Of a stretch of 64,000 nt of DNA, positions 25,858 through 36,537 are shown in pieces (positions within the stretch are counted from its first letter, which is position 1; every line of letters starts with the position of its first letter). The notes beneath the pieces were generated by a model that had not been told where the DNA came from, searched no databases, and worked only from the letters and a program-made list of their open reading frames with translations. The translations under genes were made by a program, and so were the position numbers. Origin of the DNA: CAWCQC01 sp963819905 (GTDB lineage Bacteria; Actinomycetota; Thermoleophilia; Gaiellales; Gaiellaceae); NCBI GenBank assembly GCA_963819905.1, contig CAWFXP010000011.1:62001-126000 (forward strand), written 5' to 3'.

Positions 25858-26514
25858 ATGCCGCGGAAGCCTCGTCTCGAGTGTCCGGGGGGAACCTTTC
25901 ACGTCACGGCCCGGGGTGTGGACAAGGAGTTCGTGTTTCGTGACGTATTCGACCGGCGGCTGTTCTTCGGCCGGCTCATGAAGGTCATCGAGCGCTACGG
26001 CTGGCGCTGCTCGGCGTACTGCCTGATGGGCACGCACTACCACCTGCTCCTCACCACGTCGGCGGCGAACCTCGCGGAGGGCATGCAACGTCTGAACGGC
26101 GGTTTCGCGCAGGAGTTCAACCGGCGGCATCGCCGGCGCGGCCACCTCTTCGGCGGCCGCTACGCAGCCACCGCGGTCGTGAGCGACGAGCACCTCCTGG
26201 CCGTGGCCCGCTACGTGGTCGTGAACCCCGTAGCGGCCGGTCTCTGTGACGATCCGGCCGCCTGGGAATGGAGCAGCTATCGGGCCACGGCAGGGCTCGA
26301 CGGGGCCCCGCCCTTCCTCGACGTGAGAAGGCTGCTCGCGCGGTTCTCGCGCGACCGTGCCCGCGCCGAGACGGCGTATCGCCGATTCGTGCATCTCCCG
26401 GTCGATCCCGTCCGCTCCGGCAGGCTCGAGCTGCCGGCCGGCGGCCGGACGGAGCGGGGTGTCCCCTCGGGGCACTCGTCCCGCGGCGAGGGCGCGGATA
26501 CTCTTCCGTCGTGA
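25858..26514 (+). mobile_element. REP-associated tyrosine transposase (RAYT, Y1/IS200-like) gene
   Basis: Single-strand-DNA transposase-like HUH enzyme, 218 residues. Start PRKPRLECPGGTFHVTARGVDKEFVFRD, the HUH pair in YCLMGTHYHLLL, and ARYVVVNPVAAGLCDDPAAWEWSSYRATAG with the presumptive catalytic Tyr are all family features. The last 35 residues are low in signature and overlap the promoter and the first bases of tlyA (GTGA). RAYTs are usually domesticated and mobilise short palindromic repeats rather than themselves. No terminal inverted repeats or target duplications could be seen. Confidence 0.88.
26497..26502 (+). promoter_or_regulatory. -10 element GATACT for tlyA
   Basis: GATACT, inside the last codons of the RAYT gene, ends 8 bases before GTG 26511. 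Confidence 0.4.
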
Positions 26515-27293
26515 AGAAACGGCTCGACGTGCTGCTCGTGGAACGGGGGCTGGCGGAGTCCCGCTCGCAGGCCCAGGCTCTCGTCCTCGCAGGGCGCGTC
26601 AAGGGCTTCGACAAGGCCGGAACGGCCGTGGACGAGGCGCTGCCGCTCGAGGTGACCGAGCCCCCGCGGTACGTGTCTCGGGGAGGGGAGAAGCTCGCGC
26701 ACGCGCTCGACTCGCTCGCGATCGACGTCGTCGGTGAGAGCTGCCTCGACGTCGGCGCGTCGACCGGCGGCTTCACGGACTGCCTGCTCCAGGCAGGCGC
26801 GGCGAGGGTGTGTGGCGTCGACGTAGGTCGCGGCCAGCTCCACGAGCGCCTCGTTCGCGATTCCCGTGTCACCGTCGTCGACCGCACGAACGCGCGCCGG
26901 CTGACTCCTGACGACCTCCCGTTCGCGCCCACGTTCGTCACGTGCGACGTGTCCTTCATCGGCGCCGGGCTCGTGCTGCCCGCCGTGCTCGCCTGCGCGG
27001 AGCCCGGCTGGCGTGCGCTGGTCCTCGTCAAGCCGCAGTTCGAGGCCGGCCGCGCCGAGGTCGGCCGCGGCGGAGTCGTCCGCGATCCGGAGACGCATCG
27101 CCGTGTCCTGCGCGAGCTCGTCGCCTCCGCCGAGGAGCTCGGCGCCGCCGTTGCCGGCGTCAGCGATTCCGGGCTTCCGGGGCCGAAGGGGAACCGGGAG
27201 TTCTTCCTCTACCTCCGTGACGCCTCGTCGGTTGCAGCCGCCGCGCCCGTGCCCGAGCAGATCGATGACTGGATCGACGCTGCAGTCGGTTAG
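26511..27293 (+). CDS. tlyA: TlyA-type rRNA 2'-O-methyltransferase
   Basis: Methylates ribose in 16S (C1409) and 23S (C1920) rRNA in relatives; loss gives capreomycin resistance. The N-terminal S4-like RNA-binding domain (KKRLDVLLVERGLAESRSQAQALVLAGRV) is followed by an FtsJ-like SAM domain: YVSRGGEKLAHAL, CLDVGASTGGFTDCLLQAGA, VTCDVSFIGAGLVLP, VKPQFEAGR. Two hundred sixty residues, normal. Normal neighbours are kept downstream (nadK, recN), whereas upstream a RAYT gene abuts it. Confidence 0.9.
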   Translation: MKKRLDVLLVERGLAESRSQAQALVLAGRVKGFDKAGTAVDEALPLEVTEPPRYVSRGGEKLAHALDSLAIDVVGESCLDVGASTGGFTDCLLQAGAARVCGVDVGRGQLHERLVRDSRVTVVDRTNARRLTPDDLPFAPTFVTCDVSFIGAGLVLPAVLACAEPGWRALVLVKPQFEAGRAEVGRGGVVRDPETHRRVLRELVASAEELGAAVAGVSDSGLPGPKGNREFFLYLRDASSVAAAAPVPEQIDDWIDAAVG

Positions 27294-28083
27294 CCGGGTC
27301 GAGCGCGCGGCGGTCGTCACCCACGGTCGGCCGAGCATGATCGGCGGGGCGCTGCAACGACTGGAGGCGGTAGCCACGGCCGCGGGCGTGACGCTTCTGC
27401 CGGTCGACGAGGCAGCGGACCTCGACCTCGCGATCGCCCTCGGCGGCGACGGGACGATGCTGCGGGCCCTCCACCGGTTCCTCGGTAGCCGCGTGCCCGT
27501 CATCGGCGTGAACTTCGGCCGGATCGGCTTCCTCACGAGCATCCCGGGCGACGCGCTGGAGGAAGGTCTTCCCCGGGCCTTCGCCGGCGACTACCGCGTC
27601 GTCGAGCTCGCGACGATCAGCGCGAGCGTCGACGGCACGCCGCACGCGGCGGTCAACGACGTCGTCGCGACGAGCTCGGTGCCCGGCCGCATGATCGAGC
27701 TCTGCTCGAAGCTCGGCGGCGAGAACCTCGGGCCGACCGCGTGCGACGGGATGATCTGTTGCACGCCGTCCGGCTCGACCGCGTACAACCTCTCGAACGG
27801 CGGCCCGGTCATCATGCGCGGCCTCGACGCGATGGCGATCACGTTCGTCGCGCCGCACTCGCTCCACGCCAGGCCGCTGGTCGTGCCGCCGGGTCTCGGG
27901 ATGACCGTGACGAACGAGACTCCCGACGTGCCCGTCACCGTGCTGGTCGACGGTCACCAGGTCGGCGAGCTCGAGCCGGGCCAGGCGCTCTCGGTCGACG
28001 TCGGTGACGAGCGTGCGCTGCTCGCCCTCCTTCCGGAGGTCACGTTCTTCAGCCGATACAGGGATGCGTTCCTCAGTGCTTAG
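27265..28083 (+). CDS. nadK: NAD kinase
   Basis: Phosphorylates NAD to NADP. Two hundred seventy-two residues; GGDGTMLRALH is the kinase motif with the catalytic Asp, FGRIGFLTSI and NDVV follow, and CCTPSGSTAYNLSNGGPVI is the second signature (family form TPTGSTAY). ATG at 27265 lies inside the tlyA end (29-base overlap) and is the only sensible start. Shares eight bases with recN. Confidence 0.92.
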   Translation: MTGSTLQSVSRVERAAVVTHGRPSMIGGALQRLEAVATAAGVTLLPVDEAADLDLAIALGGDGTMLRALHRFLGSRVPVIGVNFGRIGFLTSIPGDALEEGLPRAFAGDYRVVELATISASVDGTPHAAVNDVVATSSVPGRMIELCSKLGGENLGPTACDGMICCTPSGSTAYNLSNGGPVIMRGLDAMAITFVAPHSLHARPLVVPPGLGMTVTNETPDVPVTVLVDGHQVGELEPGQALSVDVGDERALLALLPEVTFFSRYRDAFLSA

Positions 28084-29719
28084 GAGGCTCCACATCGAGA
28101 ATCTCGTCCTGATCCGCGAGGCCGACCTGGCGCTCGGGCCGGGCCTCAACGTGGTCACGGGCGAGACCGGAGCGGGCAAGACGATTCTCGCCCAGGCGAT
28201 CGGGCTGCTGCTCGGAGCGAAGGGATCGGCCGGCTACGTCGGCCCGGCCGCCTCCGAGGCCTACGTCGAGGCCGAGCTCGACCTCCCGGACGGGCTGCTC
28301 GACGACGATGCTCTCGCGGCCGTCGCCGAGCTGCGACCCGAGGGGGAGTCGGGGCTCGTCGCGGCCCGGCGCGTGTTCGCCGACGGCCGCAGCCGCGCGT
28401 ACGCCTGGGGCCGGGCCGCAGCGCGGGAGGACGTTGCGGCACTCGTCGAGCGCCTCATCGCGATGTCCGGCCAGTTCGAGCAGCGGCGCCTCGCCCGTCC
28501 TGCCCACCAGCTCGAGACGCTCGATGCCTTCGCCGGGGAGGAACAGCTCGCGCGGCGACGGGCGACGGCCGTGGCCTGGCGTGAGCTTCAGGCCGCGCGC
28601 AGGAATCGCGAGGAGCTCGCCGCGAGCGCGGCCGGAGCCGAAGCCCGCGCCGCCGAGCTCGAGGCTCTCGTCGCCGCGGCCGACGGGCTCGAACCGGGAA
28701 GCGAGGAGGCTCTGCGGGCCGAGCGCGAGCGGCTGCGGAACGCGGCCGGGCTCGCCGACGCGGCCTTCGCCGCCGCGGAGGCGCTCGCGCCGGAGCTCGC
28801 CGACGCCGAAGGGGCAGCCGATCTCGCCGCCCGGGCCCAGCGCTCGCTCGATCCGGTCGCCGGGCTCGTGCCGGAGCTCGCGGACGCGGTGACAGACTTG
28901 GCCGACACCTCGGTTCGGCTGCGCGAGACGGCGTCGGGCCTTCGCGCGTTCCTGGCGTCGCTCGAGGCGGAGCCGGGAAGGCTCGAGCACGTCGAGGAGC
29001 GGCTCGGGGTGATCAGCGACGCCAAGCGCCGGTTCGCGGCCGCGTCCGCTGACGAGCTCGTCGAGCGGGCGAGCGCGGCCCGCGCAGAGCTCGACGCTCT
29101 GGCGGCCGGGGCCGATCCGCTCGCCGCTGCAGACACCGCAGCGGCCGAGGCGGAGATGCGCTACGACGCCCTCGCCGACGAGCTCGGCCGGGAGAGGCGT
29201 GCGTGTGCCAAGCCGTTCGCCGAGGCTGCGCGGGCCGAGCTCGCCGGCCTCGGGCTCGCCGACGGGGAGCTGCTGGTCGAGCTGGCCGAGCGCGAGGCCG
29301 GCCCGGCGGGAGGCGACGAGACGACGTTCCTCATTCGCCCGAATCCCGGCCTGCCGTTCGCGCCCCTGGCCACGACAGCCTCGGGCGGCGAGCTCTCCCG
29401 CATCGCGCTCGCGCTGCGGGCCGTCGCGCACGCCCAGGTGGGCGAGCCGACGATCGTCTTCGACGAGATCGACGCCGGCGTCGGGGGGCGGACGGCCCAC
29501 GCCGTCGCCGATGCTCTCAAGCGCCTCGCCGCCACCTCGCAGCTGGTCGCGATCACGCACCTGCCGCAGATCGCGAGCGCCGCGGACCGCCATCTGCGGG
29601 TCGAGAAGGTGCCGGGAGACCCGACGCACACGCAGATCGAGGCGCTGGGGAAGGCCGAGCGGGCCGAGGAGCTCGAGCGGATGCTCGGCGGCGCGGAGTT
29701 CCTGGAGGCGATCCGGTGA
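28076..29719 (+). CDS. recN: DNA repair protein RecN
   Basis: SMC-like ATPase that handles double-strand breaks. Walker A VTGETGAGKTILAQAIGLLLG near the start, two long Ala/Glu-rich coiled-coil arms in the middle, then signature TASGGELSRIALALRAV, Walker B TIVFDEIDAGVGGRTAHAVAD and the switch QLVAITHLPQIASAADRH. Five hundred forty-seven residues. GTG start overlaps the nadK stop by eight bases. No LexA-type box was seen here, since the start lies inside nadK. Confidence 0.93.
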   Translation: MLRRLHIENLVLIREADLALGPGLNVVTGETGAGKTILAQAIGLLLGAKGSAGYVGPAASEAYVEAELDLPDGLLDDDALAAVAELRPEGESGLVAARRVFADGRSRAYAWGRAAAREDVAALVERLIAMSGQFEQRRLARPAHQLETLDAFAGEEQLARRRATAVAWRELQAARRNREELAASAAGAEARAAELEALVAAADGLEPGSEEALRAERERLRNAAGLADAAFAAAEALAPELADAEGAADLAARAQRSLDPVAGLVPELADAVTDLADTSVRLRETASGLRAFLASLEAEPGRLEHVEERLGVISDAKRRFAAASADELVERASAARAELDALAAGADPLAAADTAAAEAEMRYDALADELGRERRACAKPFAEAARAELAGLGLADGELLVELAEREAGPAGGDETTFLIRPNPGLPFAPLATTASGGELSRIALALRAVAHAQVGEPTIVFDEIDAGVGGRTAHAVADALKRLAATSQLVAITHLPQIASAADRHLRVEKVPGDPTHTQIEALGKAERAEELERMLGGAEFLEAIR

Positions 29720-30849
29720 GAGCCGTCGAGTTCAACGGCACGGCGCGGCTCGACCGGCGTACCAAGCGTCTCGTCCGGCGGCTCGGCCCGGAGGACATCG
29801 CGATCATCGACCACGCGGAGCTCGACCGAGTATCGGCCGAGGAGCTCGTCGAGTCGGGCGTTCGCGTCGTCGTCAACGTGTCCCCGTCGGTCAGCCCGCG
29901 CTACCCGAACCCGGGCCCGCTCGAGCTGGTGCGCGGCGGGGTCTGCCTGATCGACGCGCCGGGTGCGCCGCTGTTCGAGCAGGTGCGCGAGGGGGAGCGC
30001 CTGTCGGTGCGGGGCGCCTCGCTGTTCCGCAACGGAACCCGCGTGGCCGCGGGGCACGAGCTCTCGCTGGACGAGCTCGAGCAGCTCCTCGGCGAGCAGC
30101 AGGGCCGCGTGACGGAGGCCCTCGAAGCGTTCGCCGACAACACGATGCGCTTCCTGCGGGAGGAAGGCCAGCTCCTCGCCGAGGGCATCCAGCTGCCACA
30201 GCTCCGGACCCGCTTCCGAGACCGCCACGCGCTCGTCGTGGCGCGGGGCCCGGGGTACAAGAAGGATCTCGTCATCGTCCGGGCCTACATCCGCGACTTC
30301 AAGCCCGTGCTCGTCGCGGTCGACGGGGGCGCGGACGCGCTGCTCGAGGCGGGGTACCGCCCCGACGTGATCGTCGGGGACATGGATTCCGTGTCGGACA
30401 CGGCGCTGCAGAGCGGTGCCGAGCTCGTCGTGCACGCCTACGACGACGGCGCCGCACCGGGCCGGCAACGGCTCGACCGGCTCGGCCTGCCCTCGATGCT
30501 CGTGCCGACCCCGGGGATCAGCGAGGACCTCGCGATGCTGCTCGCCTACGAGAAGGGCGCCGATCTCATCGTGGCGGTGGGAACGCACTTCAACCTGATC
30601 GAGTTCCTCGAGCGGAACCGCGCCGGGATGTCGTCCACGTTCCTGACCCGGTTGAAGGTGGGGGAGGTGCTGGTCGACGCGCGGGGCGTCTCGCGTCTCT
30701 TCCGCCAGCGCGTCGGGCTCTGGCCGCTCGTCGCGTTCCTCTTCGGGGTGCTTGCCGTCATCGCGGCGGCCGTCGCGGCCTCCCCCGCGCTGCGGGAGTT
30801 CATCTCGGCGCTGGTCGACCGGCTGCAGTCCATCCTCGGCCTGACATGA
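29716..30849 (+). CDS. steA: SteA-like cytokinetic ring protein
   Basis: Three hundred seventy-seven residues with a thiamin-pyrophosphokinase-like core (VAVDGGADALLEAGYRPDVIVGDMDSVSD, then GISEDLAMLLAYEKGADLIVAVGTH) and a C-terminal membrane helix (about 333-355, LWPLVAFLFGVLAVIAAAVAA). In Corynebacterium SteA, with SteB, localises to the division ring and influences septal wall cleavage; that is family knowledge. The GTGA overlap with recN and steB-like gene downstream reproduce the known recN-steA-steB order. Confidence 0.85.
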   Translation: MRAVEFNGTARLDRRTKRLVRRLGPEDIAIIDHAELDRVSAEELVESGVRVVVNVSPSVSPRYPNPGPLELVRGGVCLIDAPGAPLFEQVREGERLSVRGASLFRNGTRVAAGHELSLDELEQLLGEQQGRVTEALEAFADNTMRFLREEGQLLAEGIQLPQLRTRFRDRHALVVARGPGYKKDLVIVRAYIRDFKPVLVAVDGGADALLEAGYRPDVIVGDMDSVSDTALQSGAELVVHAYDDGAAPGRQRLDRLGLPSMLVPTPGISEDLAMLLAYEKGADLIVAVGTHFNLIEFLERNRAGMSSTFLTRLKVGEVLVDARGVSRLFRQRVGLWPLVAFLFGVLAVIAAAVAASPALREFISALVDRLQSILGLT

Positions 30850-31286
30850 AGCTGACCGCCACCGGCGTGCTCCTCTCGCCGGTAGAGGACGTCTGGAAGC
30901 TCGTCGGCGAGCCGTACCACCTGCCCGACTGGTGGCCGGGATACGCAGGCGTCCAGCCCGATCGCCGCGGTCTCGCCGAGGGCGCGCGCTGGGCGGTCGT
31001 CCGCGGCTCGACCCGCGCCGCCACCTCGAACCTCCTGCGCCGTCCGGGGGGCGAGGGAGTCATCGTCATCCGGAGGATCGTCGAGCGGGGCCTGCTCGCG
31101 TGGCACGACGTCCAGCAGGAGATCGAGGCGAGCATCTCCCTCGAGCCGGCCGCGACGCGCCGGACGACAGCGACGGTCGCGATCGAGGGACCCTGGACGC
31201 GGATCACGTTCGAGGGGCTCCGCCCGGTTCCCAAGGAGGCGGTGCGCCGCCTCGTCGCGCTGTGCCAGACTGCGGCAGAGCTCTGA
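30846..31286 (+). CDS. SRPBCC (START-like) superfamily protein
   Basis: One hundred forty-six residues with the helix-grip pattern: KLTATGVLLSPVEDVWKLVGEPYHLPDWWPGY at the start, a strand run around RAATSNLLRRPGGEGVIVIRRIV, and a C-terminal amphipathic helix (PKEAVRRLVALCQTAAEL). Binds an unknown hydrophobic ligand at best; no catalytic residue can be named. It lies between steA and steB with an ATGA overlap, which is unusual for that gene pair and suggests a link to envelope or division functions (inference). Confidence 0.7.
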   Translation: MKLTATGVLLSPVEDVWKLVGEPYHLPDWWPGYAGVQPDRRGLAEGARWAVVRGSTRAATSNLLRRPGGEGVIVIRRIVERGLLAWHDVQQEIEASISLEPAATRRTTATVAIEGPWTRITFEGLRPVPKEAVRRLVALCQTAAEL

Positions 31287-31289
31287 CAG

Positions 31290-32219
31290 ATGTTCGACCT
31301 GCGTTACCACATCGCATCGCTCGCGGCCGTCTTCGTCGCGCTCGCCGTCGGGATCGTGATCGGTGTCGCGATCGTCTCGAGCGACGACGTGAGCAGGGCG
31401 ACCGAGGCGGTCACGAAGCAGAAGATCGGCGCGCTCGAGAAGCAGCTCGAGGCGGCGAACACGCGGGCGAAGGACACGGCAGAGGCGAAGCAGGCCGTCG
31501 ACGCGCTCATGGACGAGGCCTACCCCGCGCTCATGGCCGAGCGCTGCCTCGACAGGTCGTTCGGGATCGTCTTCCTCGGGGAGATCGACCCGGCGGTGCG
31601 CAACGAGATCGAGGAGACGCTGGGCGACGCCGGCTCGGCCGAGCCGCCCCGGGTCGTCGCGCTCGAGCTGCCGGTCGATCCCGACGCTCTCGCCCAGACA
31701 CTCGCCGACGATCCCCTGCTCGCCGCCTATGCGGGCGACGGGCGGCTCGGCGATCTCGGCGAGGCGCTCGGACGTGAGCTCGTCGAGGGTGCGGAGGGCG
31801 GCACGTGGGACACCCTGTCGAGCGATCTCGTCTCCCAGCGGACGGGGTCGATCGCCGATCCGGTCGACGGTGTCGTCGTCGTCCGCAGGTGGGTCCCGGA
31901 GGAGCCGACCGACCCCGACGCGACCTCGGCGGTGCAGAGCAGCGAGCAGCTCGTCGACGGCCTCCTCGCCGGGATGAGCGGCACGGGCGCCGCGGTCGTC
32001 GGGGTCGAGGCAACCGACGCGGACCCGACGGCCGTCCCGTTCTTCCGCGAGCGGGGGGTGTCCACCGTGAACGACGTCGAGGCGCTCGCCGGCCACGTTG
32101 CGCTGGCCACCGTCCTCTGCGGCGGCGAGCCGGGGAACTACGGCGTCGGGGACGGCGCCCCGGACGGGGTGGTGCCGCCGATCGAGCCGGTCGAGACCCT
32201 CACCGTTGCCGCCGAGTAG
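31290..32219 (+). CDS. steB: SteB / MctB-family membrane protein
   Basis: Three hundred nine residues. It opens with the family signature MFDLRYHIASLAAVFVALAVGIVIG (membrane helix, about 9-30), then a coiled-coil (IGALEKQLEAANTRAKDTAE) and a periplasmic globular domain. Relatives are annotated copper transporter MctB in mycobacteria or SteB in corynebacteria, where it is paired with SteA. No metal-binding cluster is evident, so the SteB role is preferred here because of the gene context. Confidence 0.82.
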   Translation: MFDLRYHIASLAAVFVALAVGIVIGVAIVSSDDVSRATEAVTKQKIGALEKQLEAANTRAKDTAEAKQAVDALMDEAYPALMAERCLDRSFGIVFLGEIDPAVRNEIEETLGDAGSAEPPRVVALELPVDPDALAQTLADDPLLAAYAGDGRLGDLGEALGRELVEGAEGGTWDTLSSDLVSQRTGSIADPVDGVVVVRRWVPEEPTDPDATSAVQSSEQLVDGLLAGMSGTGAAVVGVEATDADPTAVPFFRERGVSTVNDVEALAGHVALATVLCGGEPGNYGVGDGAPDGVVPPIEPVETLTVAAE

Positions 32220-33455
32220 CCTCGCCGTCCTCGTGGCGGCCCGTGACGAGGCCGGCCGGATCGGGCCGCTCGTCGGACGCCTCCGGGAGGAGTTCCCCGG
32301 TGCACGGGTGGTGGTCGGCGACGACGGCTCGCGCGACGACACCGCAGAGGCCGCGTTTCGGGCCGGTGCGACCGTGGTCCGGGGCCCCCGCCTCGGCAAG
32401 GGCGAGGCGCTGAACGCGGCCGAGCGGGTCGCGCCCCTCGGCGCGGTGCTTCTCTGCGACGCCGACCTCGTCGGCGACCTTCGCCCGCTCGTCGCCGCGG
32501 GCGGCGACCTGGCGATCGCCTCGTTCGCCGAGCGGGAGGGCGGCGGCTTCGGCATCGCGAAGGAAGCCGCCCGCCGCCTCCTGCGGCTCCGCTGCGGCTT
32601 CGAGGCGAGCGAGCCGCTGTCCGGGCAGCGGTTCCTCTCGGAGCGCGCACGGGCGGCCTGCTTTCCGCTCGCCCGGGGTTTCGGCTGCGAGGCACGGATG
32701 ACGATCGACGCGGTTCGCGCGGGGCTCGACGTCCGCGAGATCGAGCTGCCGCTTCGCCATCGCGCCACAGCGCGGGATCTCCGGGGCTTTGCTCACCGGG
32801 GGCTGCAGCTCGTCGACCTCGGCCTCGCCGCCGGGCCGCTCGCGACGAACGCGCGCGGGAACCGGCTGCCGCTCCTCGGCGCCGCCGTCGTTCTCGCCGG
32901 CATCCGGTCTCCTCGCCGCGACGCTCTCGCGGTCGCCACGATCGCCGCGGCCGGGCTCGCCGACGACCTCTGGAGCGGAGGGGAGCGGGGCTGGCGCGAG
33001 CATCTTCGGGCCCTTCGCACGACCGGCGTCCTGAAGCTGGTCGCGATTCCGGCGGCGGGCCTTGTGGCGACTCGGTCGCTGAGCGGGGCGCTGCTCGTCG
33101 GGCTGTGCGCCAACGGCGTCAACCAGCTCGATACGCGACCCGGCCGGGCGCTGAAGGGGTTCCTGCCGCTCGCCCTCTGGCTGCGCCGCGACGGCGCAGG
33201 GCCCTACGCGGCAGTGGCCGTCCTGCTCCTTCCGTACGATCTCCGCGAGCGAATGATGCTGGGTGACGCAGGATCGAACAGCCTCGGGGCCGTGCTAGCC
33301 TTGAGCCTCGTGGACCGGCTCACCGAGAGGCAGCGCTGGCTGGCCGTTGGCGTCGCCTCAGCGCTCAACCTCCTCGGCGAGCGAACGTCGCTCGGCGCGC
33401 TAATCGAGCGGACACCGATCCTCTCCGCGATCGACAGGGCCGGAAGAGTGCGCGT

Positions 33456-33459
<4 letters not shown>
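32206..33459 (+). CDS. Glycosyltransferase family 2 domain fused to a WecA/MraY-like membrane domain
   Basis: About 417 residues from a TTG at 32206 (overlapping steB); a GTG at 32233 is the alternative. Residues 1-210 are a GT-A domain (LAVLVAARDEAGRIGPL, VVVGDDGSRDDTAEAAF, LLCDADLVG). The rest has about eight hydrophobic segments with NGVNQLDTRPGRALKG and MMLGDAGSNSLGAVLALSL, the pattern of polyprenyl-phosphate sugar-1-phosphate transferases (family 4). A single chain could thus load and extend a lipid-linked sugar; substrates are unknown. Cluster with steA-steB points to the cell envelope. Confidence 0.8.
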
Positions 33460-35115
<1,656 letters not shown>

Positions 35116-35119
35116 ACCT

Positions 35120-35139
35120 CCCGGAGCACGGGCTCCGGG
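35120..35139 (+). terminator. Terminator hairpin after pyrG
   Basis: Stem CCCGGAG / CTCCGGG (7 bp) with loop CACGGG, four bases after the pyrG stop. Confidence 0.6.
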
Positions 35140-35275
35140 CCGGAGAACATACCGGCGCCGGCCCCCGCGGCGACCGGCCTCGTCTCCCGGCCGCAGGCCT
35201 CGAAGAGGGCGTCGAGAAGCGTCTCGAGCACCGAGGAGCCCCGCCCGTCGCTCTTCGTCTCCCTCGCCCGGTCAC

Positions 35276-35389
35276 GACACCGCCGTCGTCTGTGCCACGC
35301 ACGATCCGCTGCTGGTCGATGACGCAGACGACCGAGTCGTGCTCGGACGCGGCGAGCGGTCGGCGGACGGCCGACCGGCAGACGGCTAG
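35276..35389 (+). pseudogene. Possible ABC-transporter ATPase C-terminal remnant
   Basis: Short frame reading HDTAVVCATHDPLLVDDADD then RVVLGRGE and stop. The VVCATHDP...DRVVLGRG pattern is the H-loop and end of an ABC ATPase, but no Walker A, signature or Walker B is present upstream (only 150 bases of unrecognised sequence after pyrG). If real it is a decayed fragment. The TAG runs into the -10 of the next gene. Confidence 0.35.
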
Positions 35390-35395
35390 TAGCAT
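35390..35395 (+). promoter_or_regulatory. -10 element TAGCAT for the M20 peptidase
   Basis: TAGCAT ends 7 bases before GTG 35403. Confidence 0.5.
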
Positions 35396-35402
35396 CTCGG
35401 CC

Positions 35403-36537
35403 GTGTCGACGGCCTCCGCCCTGGACGTAGTCGCGCTCTTCATGGAGCTCGCGGCGATCGAGAGCCCGCCCGGCCGGGAGCAGGCCGTCGCCCGACGCGT
35501 TCTCCGCGAGCTCGAGGACTTCGGCCTGGCGCCCGAGATCGACGACAGCGGGGCCGTCATCGGCTCCGACACGGGGAACATCTCCGTTCGTCTTCCGGCC
35601 ACCGAAGAGGGCGAGGGTTTGCCGATCTTCTTCTGCGCGCACCTCGACACGGTGCAGCCTTGCGGGCCGATCGTTCCCGTGATCGACGCCGGCGTCGTCC
35701 GAAACGACGGCGGCACGATACTCGGCGCCGACAACAAGGCGGCCGTCGCAGCGATGCTCGACGCGGTCAGGCTGATCCTCGTGGAGAACCGGCCGCACGC
35801 CGGCGTCGAGCTCGTGTTCACGACCCGCGAGGAGACGGGCTGCCAGGGAGCGGCGGCGTTCGATGCGAGCCTGGCTCACCGCGCGGGCGGGATTCGTCTA
35901 CGACCACGCCGCCCCGATCGGCGACGTCGTCGTCGCCGCGCCGTTCCAACGCACCATCGACGTCGTCTTCCGCGGCCAGGCCGCTCACGCGGGCATGAAT
36001 CCCGAGGAGGGACGCTCCGCGATCGAAGCGGCCGCGCGGGCGATCGCCGACCTGCGGCTGGGGCGCCTCGACGATCGGACGACGGCGAACATCGGCAGGA
36101 TCGACGGCGGCAGCGCCAGAAACGTCGTCCCGGAGCGGTGCTCGCTCGTCGCGGAGGCCCGCTCTCGCGACGAGGCCACGCTCGTCGCGCTCGTCCAGGA
36201 GATGCTCGACGCGTTCGCGTTCGCCGCAGCCGTGACGGACTGCGAGGTCGAGACCCAGGTAAGCGAGCTGTACCGCGGCTACCGCGTCGACCCGGACGAT
36301 CTCGCGCTCGGGCTTGCGCGTGAGGCGCTCGTCCGATCAGGCTTCGAGCCGCGCGAGGTCGAGGTCGGGGGCGGGGCGGACGCCAACGTCTTCCGCGCCC
36401 GCGGCATCCCGTGCGTCGTCCTTGCGAACGGGATGGCCGAGATCCACGGCCCGCGGGAGCACATCGCCGTCGCCGACCTGGAGGCCATGGTCGGCGTCAC
36501 GCTGGCGATCGTGGATCTGGCTCGCGATGTCGCTTAG
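35403..36537 (+). CDS. M20-family peptidase (PepT-like), one +1 frame change
   Basis: Zinc exopeptidase of about 378 residues. Metal-site motifs: FFCAHLDTVQP (His, Asp), ILGADNKAAVAAML (bridging Asp), FTTREETGCQGA (catalytic and metal Glu). The dimerisation lid begins RTIDVVFRGQAAHAGMNPEEG, and the end has EIHGPREHIAVADLEAM with the last His. The frame shifts by +1 at 35885-35891 in a GC run; the two halves otherwise join without loss. Tripeptidase-like specificity is only suggested by similarity of motifs. Followed with an overlap by DUF3866, a pairing frequent in actinobacteria. Confidence 0.82.
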
